The translations under genes were made by a program, and so were the position numbers. Below are positions 8,442 to 17,053 of a stretch of DNA of 56,896 bases, piece by piece. Under the pieces are notes generated by a model, which worked only from the letters and a program-made list of their open reading frames with translations, had not been told where the DNA came from and did not search any database. Each line of letters opens with the position of its first letter. The stretch's first letter is position 1. The stretch comes from an uncultured Calothrix sp. (GTDB lineage Bacteria; Cyanobacteriota; Cyanobacteriia; Cyanobacteriales; Nostocaceae): assembly GCA_937973965.1 (NCBI GenBank), contig CALJJQ010000121.1:1-56896 (forward strand). The letters are read 5' to 3'.

Positions 8442-8831
8442 TTATTGACTATTTCTGGGGAAAAAGTGCTGTTTGAGAACATCAAAGCGGGAAGTATGCC
8501 AATAATCGATGTGGGAAACAATCAATCCATCGTCATTTAATAATAAATCACTCCAGCCGGAAATAGATATTCTGGGTCGCCAAGGGAGGGGGGTATTCCA
8601 GCGCAATGTCCACTCGGTTTTAATGCGGTTATCTTCTTTATGGATACTGTGTAAATCCATTTTGATATTTAAAAACCAAGTTTGGATGAATTGAATCATT
8701 TTTTGGTAACGTTCAATTCCCCGAAATTTATTCATGGGGTCTTGAAAGTAAACGTCTTTTGCGTAAATGCTATAGGTTTGATTGACAGGGAAGCGTTGGT
8801 AGTCGGTGGTTAAAATGTCGATAATATCCAT
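8442..8831 (-). CDS. DUF2358 protein (NTF2/SnoaL-like fold)
   Basis: A 129-residue cytosolic protein of the DUF2358 family, found in cyanobacteria and plastids. Typical pieces are YSIYAKDVYFQDPMNKFRG and the C-terminal DDGLIVSHIDYWH, which give the cone-shaped NTF2-like fold seen in SnoaL proteins. No catalytic function is established. It lies 65 bases upstream (in transcription order) of the ArsA gene on the same strand, so co-transcription is possible. A GGATTTT-type heptamer array begins three bases upstream of the start codon, and no purine-rich ribosome site is visible there. Confidence 0.85.
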   Translation of the reverse strand: MDIIDILTTDYQRFPVNQTYSIYAKDVYFQDPMNKFRGIERYQKMIQFIQTWFLNIKMDLHSIHKEDNRIKTEWTLRWNTPLPWRPRISISGWSDLLLNDDGLIVSHIDYWHTSRFDVLKQHFFPRNSQ

Positions 8832-8833
8832 CT

Positions 8834-8869
8834 GGGGATTTTGGATTTGAGATTTTGGATTTTGGATTA
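8834..8869. repeat. GGATTTT heptamer array at the DUF2358 start
   Basis: GGATTTTGGATTTGAGATTTTGGATTTTGGATT on the plus strand, seen as AATCCAAAATCC before the minus-strand gene's ATG. Confidence 0.75.
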
Positions 8870-8973
8870 AATCTGGAAAAATACGGGGATTAGGGAGTGG
8901 TGAGTCGGGAATTGTTTAGACGCTATGGGTCTAGTCTGCAACAATACTGCACGTACTAGGAAAAAGTTGACAG

Positions 8974-9630
8974 TTAGCTGATTTCTGAGAAATTATTCTC
9001 TGATTGGTAGCCATTGGGTGAATCTAAGTGTGTTGGTCCTAGATATTTAGTTAGATAGGGGGAAAAAACCTCATAAATTAATGTTAATGGTTGTCCGTGG
9101 TGCCAAAATAAATAGTGTCTCCCCCAAAATGGTCCGGAAACATTAAACCCGATTTCTAAGGATTGCGATCGCCCGTAGTAAATTCCTTGAACATCACGGT
9201 ACAGTTCCGTCCGTAATCGCGCTAAACTAGCCCATATTGGTAAGGAGCGATTTTGTAAGTATTCATCCACGTGGGAAGCTTCCCACCAGGAAGTCGCATA
9301 GGCTAATCTCTGTCCGGAAGCTGTTCTCAACCACACCTGTCGTCGCAAACGTGGTCCGGGTACTGCTTGAATTAAGTCGGGTGCGTGGTCTAAATCCATA
9401 CCAATGGGAGACATGTCAATCACGTCTACTTCCGTTGGCTCACCGGTTAATAATTGTAAATGTCGGGTGGGGGAACCATCTCCTAACAGTAATAATTGCC
9501 ATGCAGGAGCAAGTTGGGTGTGGGGTAGTCCTTGCTGAATTACCTCTTCGTCTCCTTGCCAAATTGGATTTAAGCGATACCACCCGACTGGAGATGTCTT
9601 GTTTTTGCTGGGAATAAAAGTAGCAGTCAT
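8974..9630 (-). CDS. chorismate lyase, cyanobacterial Ycf21/DUF98 type
   Basis: A 218-residue protein of the family represented by Synechocystis Sll1797 (Ycf21), which converts chorismate to 4-hydroxybenzoate and pyruvate for plastoquinone synthesis. Visible family traits are LAPAWQLLLLGDGSPTRHLQ (residues ~40-60), the RQVWLRTASGQRLAYATSWW core (R and W residues near the active site in UbiC-like folds), LARLRTELYRDVQGIYYG, and WGRHYLFWHHGQPLTLIYEVFSP. It is not close to E. coli UbiC in sequence. The gene stands alone. Its ATG (9628-9630) is preceded within two bases by a GGATTTT array, and a normal ribosome site is lacking. Confidence 0.85.
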   Translation of the reverse strand: MTATFIPSKNKTSPVGWYRLNPIWQGDEEVIQQGLPHTQLAPAWQLLLLGDGSPTRHLQLLTGEPTEVDVIDMSPIGMDLDHAPDLIQAVPGPRLRRQVWLRTASGQRLAYATSWWEASHVDEYLQNRSLPIWASLARLRTELYRDVQGIYYGRSQSLEIGFNVSGPFWGRHYLFWHHGQPLTLIYEVFSPYLTKYLGPTHLDSPNGYQSENNFSEIS

Positions 9631-9632
9631 TC

Positions 9633-9666
9633 GATTTTGGATTTTGGATTTTGGATTTTGGATTTG
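9633..9666. repeat. GGATTTT heptamer array at the chorismate lyase start
   Basis: Four to five units of GATTTTG. On the gene's strand this reads CCAAAATCCAAAATCGA-ATG. Confidence 0.8.
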
Positions 9667-9950
9667 GGAAGTGGGGAGTAACCTACATGTATTACTTACA
9701 CCAGAACCCAGGAAAGTGGTTTTCCGACTCCCGACTCTCTTGCAAGTCAGTCCCCCATGTCATTTGGACACAACTAAACAAGAAAATAGCTCATTTGCAC
9801 TTCCCATTCCCCGCTCCCTATTTTCAAGCGAGGTTTGATGTAGATGATAAATATAGTTCTTTACAAAAGTTCACTTATCTCTATAAAAGCATAATGTTGA
9901 GGGTGTGGGAAATAGGCAACTGTTATAAATCGACTACTAGTAACCTATGT
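9667..9950. other. gap between the lyase and the tRNA terminator
   Basis: Contains stretches of the kind GACTCCCGACTCTC and CCATTCCCCGCTCCCTA (about 9725-9825), a pyrimidine-rich repeat also seen at other intergenic sites. No gene recognised. Confidence 0.4.
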
Positions 9951-9988
9951 AAAAAGCGCGGCATCGGGAAAATTCGAGACCGCGCTTT
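9951..9988 (-). terminator. rho-independent terminator of tRNA-Leu
   Basis: Read on the minus strand: AAAGCGCGG (9988-9980), a 17- to 18-base loop, CCGCGCTTTTT (9961-9951). A nine-bp stem is followed by a T run, about 30 bases after the tRNA 3' end. Confidence 0.75.
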
Positions 9989-10017
9989 AATTTCACATGA
10001 ATTATAGAGTTGGGAAA

Positions 10018-10098
10018 TGCGGATGGCGAGACTCGAACTCGCAAGCCAAAGGCACACGCCCCTCAAACGTGCGCGTATACCAATTCCGCCACATCCGC
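10018..10098 (-). tRNA. trnL: tRNA-Leu (anticodon GAG)
   Basis: On the minus strand the sequence folds as a class II tRNA. Acceptor arms are GCGGATG and CATCCGC, with discriminator A at 10018. The D arm is GCG/CGC around GAATTGGTATA. The anticodon arm is CACGT-TTGAGGG-GCGTG, giving anticodon GAG. A 12-base variable arm (with GCC/GGC stem) follows, then T arm GCGAG-TTCGAGT-CTCGC. It reads CUC and CUU leucine codons. CCA is not encoded, as is usual in cyanobacteria. The plus-strand text labels itself by the TTCGAAC-like box in reverse. Confidence 0.95.
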
Positions 10099-10445
10099 AA
10101 GGATTGAACATTTATATTTAGTCCAACTACGATATTATATCACAATTGCTAGATATATCTAGAAGCAAAACGCAAAATTTTGCAATGAAATAATTGTTTT
10201 CGGTTGCAGAATTTAAGAAAATAGGTGGTTGTTCTGTAATGTGGATATGGGAAAAGCGAGAACGAAGGGATATGTTTGAGGTTGAGTAGTTGCTTGGGTT
10301 GGTACTTAAGCTCTGTATGATTTTGGGTCTAAGCAGAAACAATCAATTGCGATCGCTGATTGTGATGATTTTCCCAGGGAAGAGTGCAAGTGCGATCGCC
10401 TGACTGCTGAATTATTAACTATAATTTTAAGTTTGAAGCTAGAAA
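10099..10445. other. 347-bp divergent promoter region between tRNA-Leu and accC
   Basis: Holds two HIP1-type GCGATCGC-like sites (near 10350 and 10395). Open frames in it on the minus strand show no motif. The accC and tRNA promoters must lie here, but I cannot place them. Confidence 0.4.
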
Positions 10446-11807
10446 ATGAAGTTTGACAAAATTTTAATTGCCAATCGGGGAGAAATAGCACTGCGCGTTC
10501 TCCGAGCTTGTGAGGAAATGGGAATAGCCACGGTAGCAGTGCATTCGACGGTGGATCGCAATGCTCTTCACGTTCAACTTGCGGATGAAGCTGTATGTAT
10601 TGGGGAAGCACCTAGTGGTAAAAGTTATTTGAATATTCCTAATATAATTTCTGCAGCGTTAACTCGAAATGCTAGTGCTATCCACCCTGGCTATGGATTT
10701 TTGTCAGAAAATGCCAAATTTGCGGAAATTTGTGCTGACCACCAAATTGCCTTTATTGGTCCACAACCAGAAGCAATTCGCTTGATGGGTGATAAATCCA
10801 CCGCGAAGGAAACCATGCAGCGTGCTGGAGTACCGACAATTCCTGGAAGTAACGGCTTGGTTGAATCGGAAACCGAAGGTTTACAACTAGCGAAAAAAAT
10901 TGGTTATCCACTGATGATTAAAGCGACTGCGGGTGGTGGTGGTCGGGGGATGCGTCTAGTGCGAGATGAAAGCGAGTTTGTTAAGTTATTCCAAGCTGCT
11001 CAAGGGGAAGCTGGTGCAGCCTTTGGAAATCCGGGAGTTTACTTGGAAAAATTTATTGAGCAACCCCGTCATATTGAGTTTCAAATTTTGGCAGATAATT
11101 ATGGCAATGTGATCCATTTAGGTGAGCGAGATTGTTCCATCCAGCGTCGGAATCAGAAGCTAATTGAAGAATCCCCTAGTCCCGCATTGGATGAGGAATT
11201 GCGGCAAAAAATGGGACAAGCAGCCGTGAAAGCTGCCCAGTTTATTAATTATACAGGGGCGGGAACCATCGAGTTTTTGCTAGACCGCTCTGGGGAATTT
11301 TATTTTATGGAAATGAATACCCGTATTCAGGTCGAACACCCAGTTACGGAAATGGTGACAGGGATAGATTTATTAGTAGAACAAATTCGTATCGCCCAAG
11401 GCGATCGCTTAAAATTAACCCAAGACCAAATTCAACTGCGAGGACATGCCATCGAATGTCGCATCAACGCTGAAGACCCCGACCACAATTTTCGCCCATC
11501 ACCAGGGAGAATCAGTGGTTATCTACCTCCCGGTGGTCCAGGAGTACGTATCGATTCCCACGTCTACACAGATTACCAAATTCCCCCCTACTACGATTCC
11601 CTCATCGCCAAATTGATTGCCTGGGGTCCTGACCGTTCCACCGCCATCACCCGGATGAAAAGAGCTTTACGGGAATGCGCCATCACCGGAGTCACCACCA
11701 CTATTGGCTTCCATCAAAAAATTATGGAAGTCCCCCAATTTATCCAAGGTCAAGTTTCTACCAATTTTGTCCAGGAGTTAGGGGATAGTTTGAGGAGTCG
11801 GGATTAG
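10446..11807 (+). CDS. accC: biotin carboxylase subunit of acetyl-CoA carboxylase
   Basis: A 453-residue ATP-grasp enzyme that carboxylates the biotin on AccB with bicarbonate and ATP, the first half-reaction of acetyl-CoA carboxylase in fatty acid synthesis. Motifs in order: [17 protein letters not shown] at the N-terminus, [10 protein letters not shown], the glycine-rich ATP loop GGGGRGMR (about 164-171), [15 protein letters not shown], and [13 protein letters not shown], where the E and R residues bind metal and bicarbonate. Length is close to the family's 447-450. The accB partner is not beside it, as is usual in cyanobacteria. The gene is convergent with the YggT-like gene. Confidence 0.97.
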   Translation: MKFDKILIANRGEIALRVLRACEEMGIATVAVHSTVDRNALHVQLADEAVCIGEAPSGKSYLNIPNIISAALTRNASAIHPGYGFLSENAKFAEICADHQIAFIGPQPEAIRLMGDKSTAKETMQRAGVPTIPGSNGLVESETEGLQLAKKIGYPLMIKATAGGGGRGMRLVRDESEFVKLFQAAQGEAGAAFGNPGVYLEKFIEQPRHIEFQILADNYGNVIHLGERDCSIQRRNQKLIEESPSPALDEELRQKMGQAAVKAAQFINYTGAGTIEFLLDRSGEFYFMEMNTRIQVEHPVTEMVTGIDLLVEQIRIAQGDRLKLTQDQIQLRGHAIECRINAEDPDHNFRPSPGRISGYLPPGGPGVRIDSHVYTDYQIPPYYDSLIAKLIAWGPDRSTAITRMKRALRECAITGVTTTIGFHQKIMEVPQFIQGQVSTNFVQELGDSLRSRD

Positions 11808-11840
11808 GAACAGAAAATGGGGAGGAGTGCAGGTCTTGAT

Positions 11841-12131
11841 TTACACCCTTCCCATCATTGTTAACAAACCTTGTTGACCGAGTAAAATTTCCCGCAGTAG
11901 GCTAACAATCCCAAACCAGATAATGGGTGTAATGTCCACTCCTCCCATTGGTGGAATCAGTTTGCGTGTCGGTACTAGAAATGGCTCTGTGGGAAAGGTG
12001 ACTAGGTTAATCGGAAACTTATTCAGTTCTACCTGGGGATACCAAGTTAGAACGATGCGGAAAATGAATAGGAACATCATGATTCCGAGAATTATTCCTA
12101 AACTGATGTTGGTAATTTCAATGGATGTCAT
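11841..12131 (-). CDS. YggT/CCB3 (Ycf19-like) membrane protein
   Basis: A 96-residue membrane protein of the YggT family. Two hydrophobic segments (about 9-30 and 66-85) flank the family signature TWYPQVELNKFP...PTEPFLVPTRKLIPPMGGVDI. In plants and algae the member CCB3 helps attach heme ci to cytochrome b6; cyanobacterial members are thought to help membrane-protein assembly or division, so the exact role here is uncertain. A CCB2/CCB4-like gene of the same plant pathway is at 47441-48082. The start codon is fused directly to a heptamer array (AAATCC-ATG). Confidence 0.85.
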   Translation of the reverse strand: MTSIEITNISLGIILGIMMFLFIFRIVLTWYPQVELNKFPINLVTFPTEPFLVPTRKLIPPMGGVDITPIIWFGIVSLLREILLGQQGLLTMMGRV

Positions 12132-12158
12132 GGATTTGAGATTTTGGATTTTGGATTA
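12132..12158. repeat. GGATTTT heptamer array at the YggT start
   Basis: GGATTTGAGATTTTGGATTTTGGATT. It directly abuts the ATG of the minus-strand gene. Confidence 0.75.
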
Positions 12159-12189
12159 GCTGGTATGCGTAGGGTTGTTAAAGACTAAT

Positions 12190-12440
12190 GCTTTGTCCCA
12201 TTAATTTTGATGAGTAAAGAAAAGCTCGTAGTAGCGCTTTAGCGCTTGATATTCAAGCTTTTTCGAGGTGAAAGCCATTACTACCAACCCCTCAAACTTA
12301 TGGAACAAACCACTAGTAGCTCATATTATTCATTTTGAGGGGTTGCAGAAGTAGCTCTATTCCTTGATTTGAGGGATAAATCCCTCACGACGAACCCATC
12401 AGAACTTAATGACACAGACCACTAGTACTCCACCACATTA
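12190..12440. repeat. cluster of interspersed palindromic repeats
   Basis: Contains GTAGTAGCGCTTTAGCGCTT (12230s), a cyanobacterial GTAGTA/GCGCTTTAGCGC-type repeat, and GAGGGATAAATCCCTC (12372 region). It also has two imperfect direct copies of a motif ending ACCACTAGTA (about 12309 and 12419), roughly 110 bases apart. No coding frame. Confidence 0.6.
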
Positions 12441-12913
12441 ATTTCAATGGGCTAGAATGGGGATTGGGGAGTAGGGAATCAAAAAATAGTTAAACCCCCA
12501 CTCCAGGCTGACCATTCACTCGTGAGAAATACAGGTTTACACTGTCACCAATGAGCTTTTGGTTTAGATGGTTAGGACTTAAAGGTTAACTGTTATCAGT
12601 CAACTGTCAACCAAACAAAAGTGTAACCAGTCCAGTCACCCTGTCCCCGTTTGAATGGAAAAAATAATATATCCATCGTTATCGATTAAGACATACCACT
12701 AGGCTTTCCCCATATTTTAATCTTTGTAACAATATTTTACTCAAATTTTACCGCAAATCTGAGAGCCAAATACTTTATCTATCCTCCTTTGAACCCTGCT
12801 GAAGGGGGATTTGCAGATACTTTATCTACCAATCCGGCAAATCTTCCTTCTCAAGGATGTAGGAGAACATTTAGAATTAGGATGATGTGTGTAACAAAAA
12901 TTAGGTTGAAACA
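12441..12913. other. psbX upstream region
   Basis: Contains GTTAACTGTTATCAGTCAACTGTCAAC (12588-12613), a GTTAACT-type heptamer stretch, and AT-rich DNA. The psbX promoter should lie in the last 200 bases; I could not fix a -10 box. No gene. Confidence 0.4.
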
Positions 12914-13033
12914 ATGACACCTTCTTTAGCAAACTTTCTTTGGAGCCTTTTTTGGGGAACTGTAATTGTAGTCATCCCAGCAACGGTTGCACTTATTTTT
13001 ATTAGCCAATCGGATAAAATTCAGCGCTCTTAG
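12914..13033 (+). CDS. psbX: photosystem II reaction centre protein X
   Basis: A 39-residue single-helix subunit of photosystem II, below the size cut of ordinary gene finders. It begins [20 protein letters not shown] and continues through a hydrophobic helix to [10 protein letters not shown], which matches the type 1 PsbX of cyanobacteria. PsbX sits at the periphery near cytochrome b559 and influences plastoquinone turnover at the QB site. ycf66 follows on the same strand after 364 bases, an arrangement I know from other cyanobacteria. A hairpin at 13129-13158 may end the psbX transcript. Confidence 0.95.
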
Positions 13034-13128
13034 GAGTGGGACGGGGATTTTTGATGGCTGCTGGGGGATTTTCCTGAAGACTGACATCATCAATCCCAGT
13101 TAAAAAAGCGTTTAGCTTTGAATTAGGG

Positions 13129-13158
13129 GCTTCAAAGCAGGTCATAATGCTTTGAAGC
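13129..13158 (+). terminator. probable terminator or 3' stabilising hairpin after psbX
   Basis: Perfect 11-bp inverted repeat GCTTCAAAGCA / TGCTTTGAAGC with an 8-base loop, followed by TTAAATTTT, 96 bases after the psbX stop. Confidence 0.6.
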
Positions 13159-13397
13159 TTAAATTTTCAGTTAAGATTCAATTCTACTCCCTAATCCCGC
13201 ACTTACCACCCCTTACTCACGACTCCCTAGCTCACTGATAGTTTTAGGAGTTTGCTGCTCCAAATCCGGGAAGAAATAGTTGATTTTTCAGTTTTAGTAT
13301 TGCCGCAGGCTATGGTTAACTGCTATTGTGTCGCCTAATTAGTAGAGATTTTTATTCTGAATCGTTAACATAGATTTTGATATTGGGAAACGAAATC

Positions 13398-14378
13398 ATG
13401 GTTATTTTTGGGCTGAACTCAGCCAGTGTTCTGGCTCAAGTAAATGTTGGTACAAACTCAGCCAGCATTTTAGGTATTTTCCTCGCGATAGCTGGGGCAG
13501 CATTATATTTCCTGCGTACAGTGAGACCGGAATTATCCCGCGACCAAGATATCTTTTTTGCTGCGGTGGGATTGCTGTGTGGTTTTATTTTGATTTTCCA
13601 AGGTTGGCGACTTGATCCGATTTTGCAATTTGGACAGTTGTTACTAGTTGGTTCTACAGTATTTTTTGCCTTTGAAAGTATTCGCTTACGGGGAATAGCC
13701 ACCGAACAAGCCAAGCGTAATACACCAATTGTGGATCGCGATCGCCCTGTGAGCGACGATTATGAGTATGGTGGACGTAGTTCCCGTTATCGGGAAGAGC
13801 GGGAGGTGGTAGGGGTGGAACCTTTACCCTATTACGATGATGATTATGATGAACCTCGACGACGCATTCCTGCAAGTCGTGAAAGTCGTCCCAGTCGTGA
13901 TAGCCGTGATAGTTACGGTTACGACGATGAAACCTCCACGCGATCGCGTCGCAGTTCCCGTAGAAGTGACCGTCCCGAACGGGATACAAACAACAGCGAA
14001 TATCCCCGTCGTCGGAGTAGCTCTACAAGCGGAAGTTCCCGTTCTAGCAGTCGCTCCTACGAAAAATACGATGATGAGGATTGGAATAGTTCCAGTCGTC
14101 CTCAAAAGGAAGATGACTGGGGTAGCAGTGGAACTCAAGAAATTCGTCCCCCGCGACGCAGACCGACCGATTCCAGTCGTCCTAGTGATGTAGTGGAAGA
14201 TGATTCTCCTAGTCCTCGTCCCCGTCGTCGTCGTCCTCCAAGTGATACCCCATCATCTAGCAAAAGCGATGATGATGCTATCCCCACTGATTATGTGGAT
14301 TACAAACCCATCGAACCTGTCGATCAGGAGTTTGGTAATCCCGGAAAATATAATAATGATGATACGCCTATTACTTGA
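13398..14378 (+). CDS. ycf66: Ycf66 family protein
   Basis: A 326-residue protein of the Ycf66 family, found in cyanobacteria and some plastids; function unknown. The conserved N-terminal part (about 1-100) has three hydrophobic segments and reads INVGTNSASILGIFLAIAG-like text (here VNVGTNSASILGIFL), RPELSRDQDIFFAAVGLLCG and FQGWRLDPILQFGQLLL. The rest is a long disordered tail rich in R, S, D and P (SRDSRDS, RRSSRRS, PRRRRPP), with strong alternation of charged blocks. I start at the ATG at 13398 (MVIFGLNSAS) since the frame upstream begins only with TTG. It follows psbX. Confidence 0.9.
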   Translation: MVIFGLNSASVLAQVNVGTNSASILGIFLAIAGAALYFLRTVRPELSRDQDIFFAAVGLLCGFILIFQGWRLDPILQFGQLLLVGSTVFFAFESIRLRGIATEQAKRNTPIVDRDRPVSDDYEYGGRSSRYREEREVVGVEPLPYYDDDYDEPRRRIPASRESRPSRDSRDSYGYDDETSTRSRRSSRRSDRPERDTNNSEYPRRRSSSTSGSSRSSSRSYEKYDDEDWNSSSRPQKEDDWGSSGTQEIRPPRRRPTDSSRPSDVVEDDSPSPRPRRRRPPSDTPSSSKSDDDAIPTDYVDYKPIEPVDQEFGNPGKYNNDDTPIT

Positions 14379-14401
14379 ATGTTGGGAGTAGGGGAGAATT
14401 T

Positions 14402-14506
14402 GTAATAGCCTACGGCAAGGCTACGCCTACGTAATAGCCTACGGCAAGCTGCTTCGCGTCTACGTAATTTGTAATTCCCGTTACGCGTCTACGTAATTCC
14501 GCTAGT
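14402..14506. repeat. TACGTAATAGCCTACGGC repeat cluster
   Basis: TACGTAATAGCCTACGGCAAG occurs twice, with TTCGCGTCTACGTAATT and ACGCGTCTACGTAATTCC pieces between. Same family as 36040-36345. Confidence 0.75.
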
Positions 14507-14650
14507 TGGTGTGCAAGTTATGTAGTCGGGAGATTTGGGTCTTAGAGGATGTTGGTCAAGTATTAATAAATACTTGATCAGCTATTTATTGATAGCATTC
14601 AATAGGCTCAAACGATATATTTGTCGTTGTAAACTACTCCCTGTTCCTGT

Positions 14651-14673
14651 ACAGACGTGACATGTCGCGTTTC
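14651..14673. repeat. AGACG..CGTCT family palindrome, degenerate
   Basis: ACAGACGTGACATGTCGCGTTTCT. One arm carries mismatches. Confidence 0.6.
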
Positions 14674-14927
14674 TTCCCACTCCCAAGAACGAGCTTGTTA
14701 AGCATTAAAATCAACTTTTAAAACATCCTCTTAGGTGCGATTATGAGATTGTTTCCTTACGACCCAGGGGGAAAGTGTCGGTCTATACGATGACGGAAGA
14801 CCCCTGTTTTGATGACGGAGGTGGTTTAGTTCCATTTTCCCCTCTGTTCCCTATTTCCTCTACTTCTATTCTTCCTTATTGTGAAGTCATTGTTAAAATT
14901 TTTCAGGTTTTCTGAAATGTAGATAAA

Positions 14928-15485
14928 GTGAGACTAAGTACCTCCTTGTTTAGGCTCCGACTACAAATTTCCTGGAGTCTATTTTTTATCGCCATGACAA
15001 TATTATTAGCTGGTTGTGGTGGCAATAGTATTCCCATTGGTCCAACATCCCTAAATAGCCGTTACACAGAAGAACAACCAGCTTTAAGTGGTAACGGACG
15101 TTTATTGGCGTTTGTTTCCAACCGTAACGGAACCCATCAACTGCTGGTGTATGATTTAGAAACTCAAGAATTCATTCAACTTCCGGGTCTGAACCGACCT
15201 AACACTATTATCGAAAGTCCCAGTTTAAGCTTCAACGGTCGCTATATTGCCTATATTACCAGTGACCAGGGTCGTCCTGTAGTTGCTCTTTACGACCGTG
15301 CGATTGGGCGATCGCAGGTTGTTACTCCCACCTATCGGGGTTGGTTACGCAATCCCCATATTAGTCCTGATGGAAGATATATCGTGTTTGAAACGACAAT
15401 CCGTGGACAATGGGACATCGAAGTTCTTGACCGCGGACCAAATATTGAATTGGATATACCTAATGGTGCTACTGTTGGTCAGTAA
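14928..15485 (+). CDS. TolB-like beta-propeller lipoprotein (copy 1)
   Basis: A 185-residue exported lipoprotein. A GTG start at 14928 gives a signal peptide (basic MRLSTSLFRLRLQ, hydrophobic SLFFIAMTI) ending in the lipobox LLAGC with Cys30. Three WD40-like/PD40 blades follow, each with the pattern xPxLSxNGRxxAFxSNR ... LLVYDLETQ (about residues 50-90), PSLSFNGRYIAYITS (about 100-130) and PHISPDGRYIVFET (about 145-175). TolB has six such blades, so this is half a propeller. It is paralogous to 16033-16551. Function unknown; binding to the outer membrane or cell wall is inferred from the lipobox only. Confidence 0.85.
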   Translation: MRLSTSLFRLRLQISWSLFFIAMTILLAGCGGNSIPIGPTSLNSRYTEEQPALSGNGRLLAFVSNRNGTHQLLVYDLETQEFIQLPGLNRPNTIIESPSLSFNGRYIAYITSDQGRPVVALYDRAIGRSQVVTPTYRGWLRNPHISPDGRYIVFETTIRGQWDIEVLDRGPNIELDIPNGATVGQ

Positions 15486-15486
15486 T

Positions 15487-15555
15487 TAAGGGATTTTGGA
15501 TTTTAGATTACTCTATGGTCGATCCGCTTCGCGTCTATGGATTTTGGATTACTTT
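15487..15555. repeat. GGATTTT-type repeats
   Basis: GGATTTTGGATTTTAGATTAC and TATGGATTTTGGATTAC flank a GATCCGCTTCGCGTCTATGG fragment of the ATTACGTAG family. Lies right after the copy 1 lipoprotein stop. Confidence 0.6.
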
Positions 15556-16032
15556 GGTCTCTGGAGAGGTGACGAAAGTCCTTATAAATTTGAATTTTGG
15601 ATTACTTGAGTCTCTTGAGGGGTGAAGAAAATGCCTATAAACAAAGACGCAGCAAGGATTTTAGGGTAAGATTCTAAATTTACTTTTATCTTTTTTCTCG
15701 TAACTCTTCTATAATCCTTGCAACATCAGCCTTTTGAGCTAGATTGTCAACCCATCAGCTTTAGTCTGTCAGAAAAAAGATGGACATATCCCTGATTTCT
15801 CACGAATCTCTCAAACTAACATCTTGGTGAAAAGTGGTAGGAAAATTAACCTATTACTCGAAGCTGATCGATGAGAAATAGGATAACAACAGGTATAAGC
15901 GCAGTGTTGTATTGTCTATGGATTTTGTGGGTGTTCCCATCAATATGACAGATTTGGTATTTGTCGCTGTGTAACGGTCGTAAAATCCAAAATCCTTTCA
16001 TCCGATGGTTCCTGTGTCCTGTCTTCCTAATT
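15556..16032. other. gap between the two lipoprotein genes
   Basis: AT-rich; a stretch of about 40 bases near 15545-15585 recurs in changed form at about 15590-15635 (ACTTxxGTCTCTxGAG...). The copy 2 promoter should lie here. No gene. Confidence 0.4.
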
Positions 16033-16551
16033 ATGAAAAGTCCCGTTTTATTCCTATTATTATCTAGTCTTTTAAGTAGTTGTGTTGGTTATCCCCGCTT
16101 GCTGAGTTACCCGTTTGACCCCGGTGGACGCAGTTTAAATAGTGGTGCTTCAGAACAAAACCCCCAAATATCTGGTCGCTTCGTGGTTTTTTCTAGCGAT
16201 CGCAGGGGAAGTCAAGATATCTACATGTTCGACACAATTACCCGTAATTTAATCGATTTACCGGGTTTAAATTCTTTAGATACCATCGCTTCCCATCCTA
16301 GTGCATCGAGTGATGGTAAATACATCGTTTTTGCTGGTTCCCGTCAAGGTCGTTCAGATATTTTTCTCTTCGATCGCGAAACCCGACAGCTACGCAAACT
16401 CACGGCAAACTTGTCAACGGAGGTACGTAATCCCACCATCAGTGCTGATGGGACACGAATTGCTTTTGAAACCACCGTTAACGGACAATGGGATATCTGG
16501 GTTTATAACCGCACTGGAGACAGGTTGAATATCCCCCAAGACCCCAGATAA
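16033..16551 (+). CDS. TolB-like beta-propeller lipoprotein (copy 2)
   Basis: A 172-residue paralogue of the 14928 gene. I choose the ATG at 16033 (MKSPVLFLLLSSLLSSC), which gives a short signal peptide with lipobox LLSSC; the upstream frame adds an uninformative 24 residues. Three PD40-like blades are visible: PQISGRFVVFSSDRRGSQDI, then HPSASSDGKYIVFAGSR ... DIFLFDRETRQ, then PTISADGTRIAFETTVNGQW. The last blade (ETTVNGQWDIWVYNR) closely parallels ETTIRGQWDIEVLDR in copy 1. The tandem pair probably arose by duplication. Role unknown. Confidence 0.87.
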   Translation: MKSPVLFLLLSSLLSSCVGYPRLLSYPFDPGGRSLNSGASEQNPQISGRFVVFSSDRRGSQDIYMFDTITRNLIDLPGLNSLDTIASHPSASSDGKYIVFAGSRQGRSDIFLFDRETRQLRKLTANLSTEVRNPTISADGTRIAFETTVNGQWDIWVYNRTGDRLNIPQDPR

Positions 16552-16681
16552 TACTAGGATTTCCTAGAAATATCTAACCCTGGGTTATAGGTTGACCGCA
16601 CTCTGCACTTAAGGGAGTTTAAATTTATGATTTGAATTTGATTGCTGACGACATTAAATATCTCAGGGAGAAGAATCAATC

Positions 16682-17017
16682 ATGTCTAGAACATTACCTA
16701 GTAAAGCATTACCATATCACGTTTTTCCGGGTGGGATATCTGTTTGCTCATATTGCCATGACGAGGAAGGAGATTGGTATCCGCCAGTTATATTACCTTA
16801 CTTTTGGAAAGATAATACACTTTGGGTGAGTCGTTCCCTACCTGAATTGGGCTATGAAAAAGCGGTTCCGGTTAATGCCAATTTGAGATTTCCTCAACAT
16901 AGTGATTTTTTCATCGTTTTAGGGGTAGCATTGTACGGTTATGCCAAGGTTAATGGCTACATACCCGTTTTCCTCGAACAACTCCAAGGTGATGAAGCTA
17001 TACTTTGGCAATTATAG
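16682..17017 (+). CDS. hypothetical protein
   Basis: A 111-residue soluble protein starting MSRTLPSKALPYHVFPG, with GGGAGAAGAATC just upstream as a ribosome site. It contains a CSYCHDEEGDWYPP segment (a CxxC pair near residue 22, perhaps metal-binding) and a hydrophobic stretch FFIVLGVALYGYAKV. Otherwise no motif is visible, and I do not recognise the family. It follows the lipoprotein pair on the same strand by 130 bases and is convergent with sdhB. Confidence 0.65.
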   Translation: MSRTLPSKALPYHVFPGGISVCSYCHDEEGDWYPPVILPYFWKDNTLWVSRSLPELGYEKAVPVNANLRFPQHSDFFIVLGVALYGYAKVNGYIPVFLEQLQGDEAILWQL

Positions 17018-17053
17018 AGAAAGCTAATTTTTGAAAGTTATTGGACTAGTTTC

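Larger units (their letters stand above)
14379..14927. other. 549-bp gap with ATTACGTAG-type repeats
   Basis: Holds the repeat cluster at 14402-14506, an AGACG-type palindrome at 14651-14673 and a pyrimidine-rich stretch at about 14840-14880. No gene recognised. Confidence 0.5.

Noticed and set aside
9923-10111. 62-codon minus-strand frame
   Set aside because: It runs through the tRNA-Leu gene itself.
13654-14193. Frames on both strands inside ycf66
   Set aside because: Shadows caused by the low-complexity R/S/D-rich tail of Ycf66.
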